Source: JBAYSY01 sp041675885
GTDB taxonomy: Bacteria > Pseudomonadota > Alphaproteobacteria > Rhodobacterales > Rhodobacteraceae
Assembly (NCBI GenBank): GCA_041675885.1
Contig: JBAYSY010000010.1
Coordinates: 1-64,000, forward strand
Direction of reading: 5' to 3'
DNA length: 64,000 nt
The position numbers were made by a program, and so were the translations under genes. Shown piece after piece: positions 17,327-23,693 of the stretch (positions are counted from its first letter, which is position 1; each line of letters opens with the position of its first letter). The notes below the pieces were generated by a model that saw only the letters and a program-made list of their open reading frames with translations, did not search any database and was not told where the DNA came from.

Positions 17327-17662
17327 ATGACGGCCCGGCTGACGGCGGAATTCTGGGTGCGGGCCTATCTGGCGCGGCTGCGGCTGGCGGATATCCCGGC
17401 CTATGTCACCGCGAAGGGCGACGTCACGGCGGGGGCGGTGCTGGTGAAGATCGCCACGCTGGACGGGCAGGCGCGGCTGATGCAGCGCTCCTTCGATCTG
17501 ATGACCGGCGAGCGGCGCTGGGTGGTGCTGGCCGAGGGTGCCGAGGCCGGGGTTGACGAGACCGTGGCCCGGCAGCGGGGGCGCGATCCCGACCTCTGGG
17601 TGATCGAGGTCGAGGACCGCGCCGGGCGCGCGCTGCTGGATGAGCCGGGGCTGGCGGACTGA
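17327..17662 (+). CDS. DUF1491 family protein
   Basis: Small protein of 111 residues beginning MTARLTAEFWVRAYLARL, with ILVKIATLDG-like (VLVKIATLDGQARLMQRS) and ERRWVVL segments, matching the alphaproteobacterial DUF1491 family as I remember it. Function unknown; a cytoplasmic location is expected, with no signal peptide or membrane segment. It is 114 bases downstream of era, the usual place for this family. In many relatives recO follows, but here the next genes are unrelated. No strong ribosome site is visible (AAGGCGA is closest). Confidence 0.8.
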   Translation: MTARLTAEFWVRAYLARLRLADIPAYVTAKGDVTAGAVLVKIATLDGQARLMQRSFDLMTGERRWVVLAEGAEAGVDETVARQRGRDPDLWVIEVEDRAGRALLDEPGLAD

Positions 17663-17729
17663 CCCCTGACCGCTTGCCCCGCCGGGCACGATCTGACATG
17701 GGAAGGCATTTCCCGAAAGGACCGGCGCC

Positions 17730-18065
17730 ATGACCGACACGCCCGACCGCAAGCCCTCGCGCCAGCAGGTCTATACGCTTCTGGTAGAGCTTGGCCGCAA
17801 GCCCGGCGACGGGCTGCCGGAGGAGGCCACCGGCGCGGCGCTCATGGTCTTTGCCTCGGGCGTGGACGAGGCGGAGGCGGTGCGGGAAACGGTCGCGGTG
17901 TTGAAACAGGCCGATCTTGCGCCGCTTGAAGTGGTCGGCCACGGCACGTTGGACGAACGCCTTGCGGCGGGCGAGGAGATCGGCGCCGAGGAACGGGCGC
18001 TGATGGGGCGGGCGCTGGCGGAAAACGCCGTGATCGTCGCGCAGATGACGCCGTTCTTCGACTAA
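17730..18065 (+). CDS. hypothetical protein, small acidic
   Basis: I do not recognise this protein of 111 residues. It starts MTDTPDRKPSRQQVYTLLVELGRKPGDGLP and is rich in Glu, Asp and Ala, with predicted helices and no signal peptide or membrane segment. GAAAGG with good spacing precedes the ATG, and codon use is like its neighbours, so it is probably real. Its stop is three bases from the end of the convergent Hint-domain gene. Confidence 0.6.
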   Translation: MTDTPDRKPSRQQVYTLLVELGRKPGDGLPEEATGAALMVFASGVDEAEAVRETVAVLKQADLAPLEVVGHGTLDERLAAGEEIGAEERALMGRALAENAVIVAQMTPFFD

Positions 18066-18067
18066 CC

Positions 18068-19201
18068 TCAGCCGCCGCGTTCGGCCCGCAGCGCCGCCGC
18101 CTCGTAGCCGCGCAGGCAGGGCCGCGCGCTGCGTGCCGCCGGGTCGGCGTGCCCGGCCGCAAGCGCCATGCCCTCGGCCAGCAGCACCCCGGGGTGTGCC
18201 AGCACCAGCGCCGCCATCGCCGTCACCGCCCCGTCGCCCACCGGCCGGGCAAGGCGGCCGTCGATCAGCTCGCGCGCCGTCACGAACACCTCGTCGGTGC
18301 CGAACAGGTATTCGACCTCGGCCCCGTCGATCAGCACATGCTGGCGCGGCCCCACCACCAGATCGCGCGGCAGCGGCAGGTGGCCCGAGCGCAGCACGAC
18401 CGGCATCAGGCTGCCGCGATGCGGCAGTTCCAGCACCGTGGCGGCCAGCAGCGGCTGCGGCCCGTCGTCGGTGGTCAGCACCAGATCGCCCGGCCGCAGC
18501 AGCCGCGCGGGGACCGGCCCCGAAGGCGTGTGGATCCGCGCCGAGGCGGCGATCAGCGCGGCGGGCGGAAACGGGAACTCACCCCGCGCCACGCCGCACC
18601 ATTCCACCGCCGGATGCAGCGCCGTGCCCTGCCCGGCATCGCCGGAGAAGATCGCCAGCGCCTCGGCCAGCGAAAGCGTCATCGTGTCCGGGCCGGTGGT
18701 CTCCTGCACCGCCCCGGTTTCGTCGCGCGGCAGCACCGCAAGCCGCCAGTGCCCCCCGGGTGCCCCGGACCAGCCGAAGGCCAGCAGCGCTCCGGCACCC
18801 CCCGGCAGCGGGCCGGGCAGCCAGTGGCGGCGCAGTTGCCCGCCCCGGCGCTGCATCACGCCCAAGCCTTCCGCCGGGTCGAACATCACCGAAAGGCCCT
18901 GCGCCGGGCCGTCGCCCGTGCCGCGATGGTCGAGCAGCACGCAGGGCCCCGCGACCGGCCGCGCAAGTTCCAGCATCAGGGTGCCGGTGGTCAGCGGTGC
19001 GGCGTCGCGCGGATGCGGCGGCGCGGTGCCCTGCCCGCTCAGCGCGATCCAGCGCGCGGCGGGTGGCCCGGTGCCATCGACCGGCCGCAGCCCGGCCGGG
19101 CCGGGCGCGCCCGTGGCCGCCCGACCGCCGTGCCCGGCCGGTCCCGATCCGATCGCCATACCCTGCCCCGCCCGGTTCATGCCGGAATTGTCGCGCCGCA
19201 T
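18068..19201 (-). CDS. Hint-domain protein lacking the usual catalytic Cys
   Basis: Protein of up to 377 residues with a C-terminal Hint-type domain (about 215-350): IHTPSGPVPARLLRPGDLVLTTDDGPQPLL, then LPRDLVVGPRQHVLI and a late FGTDEVFV, the pattern of Hint domains common in Rhodobacterales secreted proteins. Family members normally begin this domain with CF-AGT-I-TP; here the aligned stretch is LIAASARIHTP, so the nucleophile Cys seems replaced by Leu and self-splicing is doubtful. The N-terminal 200 residues are unrecognised, Gly/Pro/Ala-rich and partly beta-like. The start is uncertain: Met codons at 19201, 19180 and 19159 are possible. Convergent with the small hypothetical gene. Confidence 0.7.
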   Translation of the reverse strand: MRRDNSGMNRAGQGMAIGSGPAGHGGRAATGAPGPAGLRPVDGTGPPAARWIALSGQGTAPPHPRDAAPLTTGTLMLELARPVAGPCVLLDHRGTGDGPAQGLSVMFDPAEGLGVMQRRGGQLRRHWLPGPLPGGAGALLAFGWSGAPGGHWRLAVLPRDETGAVQETTGPDTMTLSLAEALAIFSGDAGQGTALHPAVEWCGVARGEFPFPPAALIAASARIHTPSGPVPARLLRPGDLVLTTDDGPQPLLAATVLELPHRGSLMPVVLRSGHLPLPRDLVVGPRQHVLIDGAEVEYLFGTDEVFVTARELIDGRLARPVGDGAVTAMAALVLAHPGVLLAEGMALAAGHADPAARSARPCLRGYEAAALRAERGG

Positions 19202-19350
19202 ATGCTAGCCGCCGGGCACGGTCGCGGCCATGCGCAATCGGGCCTTGCCCTCATTGCCCCGGCGCTGCGGTGCCGCCGCGCCACAGTGCCGTTGCAGCCC
19301 CGGTGGCGACGGGCTAACCCTTGCGACGAACCATCAGGGAGTGTCCGCCC

Positions 19351-20502
19351 ATGCCTGCCGAACCGCTCGACCCCGTTGCGCTCACCGCCGACCTGATCCG
19401 CTGCCCCTCGGTCACGCCCGCCGAAGGGGGGGCGCTCGAACTGCTCGAACGGGTGCTGACCGGGGCCGGGTTCGCCTGCCGCCGGGTGGACCGGGGCGGG
19501 GTCGCCAACCTGTTCGCCCGCTGGGGCGACAAGGGCGCGGAGCGGAGCTTCGGCTTCAACGGCCATACCGATGTGGTGCCGGTGGGCGATGCCGCCGCCT
19601 GGACCGTGGACCCGTTCGGGGCCGAGATCCGCGACGGCCAGCTCTGGGGCCGGGGCGCCACCGACATGAAGTCGGGCGTCGCCGCCTTTGTCGCGGCGGC
19701 GGTCGATTTCACCCGCGAAACCCCGCCGGACGGCGCCATCGTCATCACCGTCACCGGCGACGAGGAAGGCCGGGCGCGCGACGGCACGGTGGCGCTGCTG
19801 GACTGGATGCGGGCCGAGGGCGAGGCGATGAGCGTCTGCCTGGTCGGCGAGCCCACCTGTCCCGAACGCATGGGCGAGATGATGAAGATCGGGCGGCGGG
19901 GTTCATTGAATGCGCGGTTCACCGTGCGCGGGGTGCAGGGCCATTCGGCCTATCCGCACCGGGCCAGAAACCCGGTGGCGGCAATGGCGCGGCTGATGGA
20001 CCGGCTGGCCAGCCACGAACTCGACCGGGGCACCGATCATTTCGACGCCTCGACGCTGGCGGTCGTCACCATCGACACCGGCAATCCGGCCACCAACGTG
20101 ATCCCGGCCGAGTGCCGCGCCACAGTCAACATCCGCTTCAACGACGCCCATACCGGCGACAGCCTGACCCGCTGGATGCGGGCCGAGGCCGACCGGGTGG
20201 AGGCCGGGACCGGCGTGAGCGTGGCGATGGAGGTGGATGTTTCGGGCGAAAGCTTCGTCACCCCGCCCGGGCCGCTTTCCGATCTGGTCGGGCGCGCGGT
20301 CGCGGCCGAGACCAACGTGACGCCGGTGCTTTCGACCTCGGGCGGCACCTCGGACGCGCGCTTCATCAAGGATCACTGCCCGGTGGTCGAGTTCGGCCTT
20401 GTCGGCAGGACCATGCACCAGGTCGATGAGCGGGTCGAGATCGCGCATGTCCACCAGCTCAAGGCGATTTATGCGCGCATCCTGCGAGGGTATTTCGGCT
20501 GA
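19351..20502 (+). CDS. dapE: succinyl-diaminopimelate desuccinylase
   Basis: M20-family zinc enzyme of 383 residues that makes LL-diaminopimelate for lysine and peptidoglycan synthesis. Motifs in order: NGHTDVVPVGD (His and Asp), WGRGATDMKSGVAAF (bridging Asp), TGDEEG (catalytic Glu), CLVGEPT and a C-terminal GLVGRTMHQVDE with the last His ligand. The dimerisation domain lies at about 180-290. ATG at 19351 has AGGGAG about nine bases upstream. No other dap gene is near. A dispersed repeat element follows the stop. Confidence 0.93.
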   Translation: MPAEPLDPVALTADLIRCPSVTPAEGGALELLERVLTGAGFACRRVDRGGVANLFARWGDKGAERSFGFNGHTDVVPVGDAAAWTVDPFGAEIRDGQLWGRGATDMKSGVAAFVAAAVDFTRETPPDGAIVITVTGDEEGRARDGTVALLDWMRAEGEAMSVCLVGEPTCPERMGEMMKIGRRGSLNARFTVRGVQGHSAYPHRARNPVAAMARLMDRLASHELDRGTDHFDASTLAVVTIDTGNPATNVIPAECRATVNIRFNDAHTGDSLTRWMRAEADRVEAGTGVSVAMEVDVSGESFVTPPGPLSDLVGRAVAAETNVTPVLSTSGGTSDARFIKDHCPVVEFGLVGRTMHQVDERVEIAHVHQLKAIYARILRGYFG

Positions 20503-20524
20503 AACCCCGAACGCAACCGAGGGC

Positions 20525-20668
20525 AGCGGCCGACCGCTTCTGTCGGTTGTCGTCTGGCAGTTTATGGCGCCGAATACCCCGACTTCTGCGCATGTTGAAA
20601 CGTCGCAATAGCGGCCGCCCGTGCGGGCGGTCGGCCGCTGCCCGGGCCGCTGAAGCGGCTGTTCCGGG
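20525..20668 (-). repeat. dispersed element with terminal inverted repeats, complete copy A
   Basis: Read on the minus strand: a hairpin CCCGGAACAGCCGCTTCAGC...GGCCCGGG (20668-20640), then AGCGGCCGACCGC (20639-20627), a core containing GGTATTCGGCGCCATAAAC and CTGCCAGAC, and the inverted end GCGGTCGGCCGCT (20537-20525). The core and both ends recur at 37483-37639 in the other orientation. It lies between the 3' ends of dapE and the YggS-type gene. Confidence 0.85.
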
Positions 20669-20707
20669 CGGGGTGCATTGCGCGACCGACCGTCTACCCC
20701 ACAACCG

Positions 20708-21364
20708 TCAGCGCCCGTAATCCCGCGCGCCGAAGATGGCCGAGCCGATGCGGACATGGGTCGCCCCGGCGGCGATGGCGGCTTCGAAATCGCCGCTCAT
20801 CCCCATGGACAGGCCCATGAGGCCGTTGCGGGCGGCGATCCGGGCCAGATGCGCGAAATGCGGCGCCGGGTCCTGATCCTCGGGCGGGATGCACATCAGC
20901 CCGGCCAGCGGCAGGTCGAGCGCCCGGACCCGGGCGATGAAACCGTCGGCATCGGCCGGGGCGATCCCCGCCTTCTGCGGTTCCTCGCCGGTGTTGACCT
21001 GCACGAACAGGTCGGGGCAGGCGCCGCGCGCCTGTGCCAGCCGGGCCAGCCGTTCGGCCAGCGACGGGCGGTCGAGCGTGTGGATCGCGTCGAACAGGTC
21101 CATCGCCGGGCCTGCCTTGTTCGATTGCAAGGGGCCGACCATATGGACCGCGACCGGGCCGAAGCGGTCGCGCAGGGCGGGCCAGCGGGTCGCGGCCTCC
21201 TGCACGTAGTTTTCACCGAACAGGCGGTGGCCCCCGGAAAGCACCGATTCGATCCGCGCCTCGGGCTGGAGCTTGGAGACGGCGATCAGCGCGACCGACC
21301 CCGGCGGGCGGTCCGCCGCCTGTTCCGCCGCCACGATCCGTGCCTTGATATCATCCAGCGCCAT
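20708..21364 (-). CDS. YggS/PROSC-type pyridoxal-phosphate homeostasis protein
   Basis: Cytoplasmic PLP-binding TIM-barrel protein of 218 residues without known enzyme activity; relatives buffer PLP and affect amino-acid balance. The PLP lysine lies in LIAVSKLQPEA, followed by FGENYVQEA, HMVGPLQSNKA, FVQVNTGEEPQKAG and GLSMGMSGDFEAAIAAGATHVRIGSAIFG, split here by position: about 25-32, 48-56, 72-82, 118-131 and 190-214. Start at 21364 (MALDDIKARI) with a G-rich ribosome site. Convergent with dapE. Confidence 0.92.
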   Translation of the reverse strand: MALDDIKARIVAAEQAADRPPGSVALIAVSKLQPEARIESVLSGGHRLFGENYVQEAATRWPALRDRFGPVAVHMVGPLQSNKAGPAMDLFDAIHTLDRPSLAERLARLAQARGACPDLFVQVNTGEEPQKAGIAPADADGFIARVRALDLPLAGLMCIPPEDQDPAPHFAHLARIAARNGLMGLSMGMSGDFEAAIAAGATHVRIGSAIFGARDYGR

Positions 21365-21479
21365 GGCTGCCCCCCCTGCCGGTTCCGGCGGCACCGTAAT
21401 GCAGCCGGGCCGGGAAGGGAATTCCCCTGCCCGCGCACCACCCCCGGCCGGTCCCTTGCCCAACCGGGGGCGCAAAAGA

Positions 21480-21506
21480 AAAGAGCGGGCACAAGGCCCG
21501 CTCTTT
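21480..21506 (-). terminator. intrinsic terminator of the porin gene
   Basis: On the minus strand AAAGAGCGGGC pairs perfectly with GCCCGCTCTTT around a 5-base loop, followed by a T-rich run (TTTTCTTTTG). It lies 24 bases after the porin stop and before the YggS-type gene, so it separates the two transcripts. Confidence 0.88.
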
Positions 21507-21529
21507 CCGTAACCTCGATCCGGGATGGA

Positions 21530-22588
21530 TCAGAAGTTGAAGGCCACACCGAAGTCGGCGCGGGTGTTCTTGCGCGTGGTGCGCTCGATACCGCCGATCA
21601 GACGGGCGCCGCCGCCGAGGTTGTAGGAGGCGCCGATGCCGTAGGCGGTCTTGGAGTCGACGAGGCCGCCACCGGCGAGGGTGAAGTCGTCTTCGTCCTG
21701 GTAGCTGACATAGCCGGTCACGGTGGTGGCACCGAAGTTGTAGGAGCCGTTCAGCGCGACCTTGTTGACCTTGTTGTCGCCGCTGCCGTGCCGGGCAAGG
21801 CCGATGCCGACGCCGAAGTCGCCGATGTTGCCGCCAGCCGTAAAGACGATCATGTCGTTACGATCATCGGCAAAGTCGCCGTCCTGAACGCCGAGGGCGA
21901 AGGTCCAGCCGGTCCAGTTGTAGGAGGCCCAGGCCGCGGTGCGGCTTTCGGTCTTGGCGCTACCGGGAACGGTGGGGTTAACTGTCGAGCCGTCGAGATC
22001 GCCCGAGGTGTGCGACAGGTGGAAGGCGAAGTCGCCGGCGGCGTAGATGAGTTCCACACCGTCACCGCGAGCCGAACCGCCCGAGGAGTAGCCGTCCCAC
22101 GTGAAGTAGTCGCTGCGAACGTTGGTGCCGTAAGCGCGGTCCGTGTTGATGATCAGGCCGGCCCAGGACAGGCCGGTCATGCCGACCGAAGCCGCGTAGG
22201 AGCCGGGCATCACTTCGAGCGCGCCGAGGATGTTGCCGACGGCGATGGTCAGGCCACCGCTTTGGGCATAGAGGCGCGCCTGAGCGGCCGTGCTGGAGCC
22301 GCCGCCGTTCGCATGGTTGTATTCTTCGTTCAGAATACGGATGCGGCCACCGAAGGCGATGCCGGTGTCGGTTTCGGTGCGCGCGTCGATGTTCACCCGC
22401 ATACGCTTTTCGATGCGGAGCTTCGACGCGTCGCCGGTGGTTTCACGGAAGTTGTTGTCGAAGTCGCGTGCGTCCAGGCTGCTGTTGTAGTGAACGCCGA
22501 AACGCGCGTCACCCGACAGGGTGACCTGAGCCGACGCGGCGCCAGCCGTGAGGGCAATTGCGGCCGAGGCCAGGAGGAGCTTTTTCAT
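21530..22588 (-). CDS. outer-membrane porin (general porin, Gram-negative type)
   Basis: Beta-barrel porin of 352 residues with a Sec signal peptide (MKKLLLASAAIALTAGAASA, cleavage before QVTLSGDARFG). The mature part opens with the standard first strand and ends in a phenylalanine (FGVAFNF), the signal for BAM-mediated insertion. It resembles the Rhodobacter-type trimeric porins that let small hydrophilic solutes through. The start at 22588 is preceded by GAGGGAAAA; the frame extends upstream but only through leader DNA. The coding sequence appears less GC-rich than its neighbours, as expected of a highly expressed gene. Divergent from the DUF3576 lipoprotein. Confidence 0.88.
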   Translation of the reverse strand: MKKLLLASAAIALTAGAASAQVTLSGDARFGVHYNSSLDARDFDNNFRETTGDASKLRIEKRMRVNIDARTETDTGIAFGGRIRILNEEYNHANGGGSSTAAQARLYAQSGGLTIAVGNILGALEVMPGSYAASVGMTGLSWAGLIINTDRAYGTNVRSDYFTWDGYSSGGSARGDGVELIYAAGDFAFHLSHTSGDLDGSTVNPTVPGSAKTESRTAAWASYNWTGWTFALGVQDGDFADDRNDMIVFTAGGNIGDFGVGIGLARHGSGDNKVNKVALNGSYNFGATTVTGYVSYQDEDDFTLAGGGLVDSKTAYGIGASYNLGGGARLIGGIERTTRKNTRADFGVAFNF

Positions 22589-22854
22589 CGTTTTCCCTCG
22601 TTGTATCAAAGGTGCGACCCAACTCAGGGAAATCCGAATTGGGAATGGGTTTGTAATCACTCCGATCCGGGCCGATTGCAACTGCGCAGCGGCGGTGCGG
22701 GTGAATCCGTGGCATCCATGGTGCAGCAATGCCACAGTGCCGCCCGGCGCAACCCTGCCGCCGTCCCCGGTGCGGGCGCGGGAACGCCTGCAAGACTCTT
22801 GTCCGGCTGTGGCGGCTGGGCTAGACAGTGCGGAAACCGGAAGGGGACGGACGC

Positions 22855-23439
22855 ATGAGTTTCAAGAGCCTGGCACGGGTTTTCCTGCTGTGCGGCCTCG
22901 TCGCGGGGCTTTCGGGCTGCGGCGGCGGCCTGGGCAGCCTCAATCCGTTCGGCGGCAGAAGCGCGGAGCGCGCCCCGGCGGCCCCCGTATCGCTGGAAGA
23001 CCAGCAGCGGCGCGAGTTGGCGGCCCGGCCCCTGTCGCGCGAGGAAATGGCCGAACGCCAGCGCGGCGCGGCGTCGGCGACAGCCCCGCGCGAATCCCTG
23101 TGGGATCTGTTCCGCGGCCGTGGCGGCGATGCCGAGCTGAACATGAACGTGAACCGCTATCTGTGGAACGCCTCGCTCGACGTGCTGAACTTTCTGCCGC
23201 CCGAGACGGTCGATCCGTTCTCCGGCGTGATCGCCACGGGTTACGGCACGCCCCCGGGCGGCGGCCGGGCCTATCGCGCGACGGTCTATATCTCGGACCC
23301 GGCGCTGGACGCGCGATCCTTGCGGGTGGCGATGCAGACCCGGGGCGGCGGGCCGGTCTCGGCCGAGACGGTGCGGGCGGTCGAGGACGCGATCCTGACC
23401 CGCGCGCGGCAGCTGCGGGTGCGCGACGGGCGGTTGTGA
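22855..23439 (+). CDS. DUF3576 lipoprotein
   Basis: Predicted lipoprotein of 194 residues: signal peptide with lipobox LSGC (Cys about 21), then a Gly/Pro-rich linker and a conserved domain (about 90-194) with NRYLWNASLDVLNFLPPETVDPFSGVI, split here as NRYLWNASLDVLNFLP followed by the rest, matching DUF3576. The family sits upstream of leuS and lptE in many Rhodobacterales, suggesting an envelope role, but no function is established. Start at 22855 with AAGGGGA upstream. Followed by repeats and then leuS. Confidence 0.85.
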   Translation: MSFKSLARVFLLCGLVAGLSGCGGGLGSLNPFGGRSAERAPAAPVSLEDQQRRELAARPLSREEMAERQRGAASATAPRESLWDLFRGRGGDAELNMNVNRYLWNASLDVLNFLPPETVDPFSGVIATGYGTPPGGGRAYRATVYISDPALDARSLRVAMQTRGGGPVSAETVRAVEDAILTRARQLRVRDGRL

Positions 23440-23446
23440 GGGAGTT

Positions 23447-23482
23447 GGCGGTAGCGGTGCGCTGAAGCGCACCCTACGGGGT
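23447..23482. repeat. GTAGGGTG-type palindromic repeat
   Basis: GGTGCGC-TGAA-GCGCACC hairpin followed by CTACGG, and a short T run (TTTTCC) further on. It belongs to the same class as the palindrome at 28354 (GTAGGGTGSGC...). As it follows the lipoprotein stop it may also help end that transcript. Confidence 0.5.
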
Positions 23483-23495
23483 GTTTTCCTCCATG

Positions 23496-23550
23496 CCCGG
23501 AATCAAGGCGCGCCAGCGCCGCCGGGCAGCGGCCGACCGCACGCTGCCCT
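23496..23550 (+). repeat. truncated copy of the dispersed hairpin module
   Basis: CCCGGAATCAAGGCGC...GCCGGG hairpin followed by AGCGGCCGACCGC, nearly identical to the left end of the complete copy at 37483. It then diverges; the core with CATAAACTGCC is missing. Confidence 0.7.
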
Positions 23551-23693
23551 CTGTCTCGCTGTATATTGTCAATCTGGCGAATCTCGCCAAAGTGGTCTGC
23601 GGGCATTGCCTGATCCGAAAGCGGCAGGGGCTGGCATCCGGCGCGGCGGCGGGTATAAACGCCCGGCGTTACCGTTGACGAAGGACCGCCCGC

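Noticed and set aside
20525..20639. Short conserved peptide (ADRPHGRPLL...HKLPD) read in both copies of the dispersed element as a possible gene
   Set aside because: No start or ribosome site, substitutions are not concentrated at silent positions, and the repeat identity at DNA level explains the similarity.
20678..22858. 726-codon open frame on the plus strand across the YggS-type and porin genes
   Set aside because: It is antisense to two genes with clear families and has no recognisable domain.
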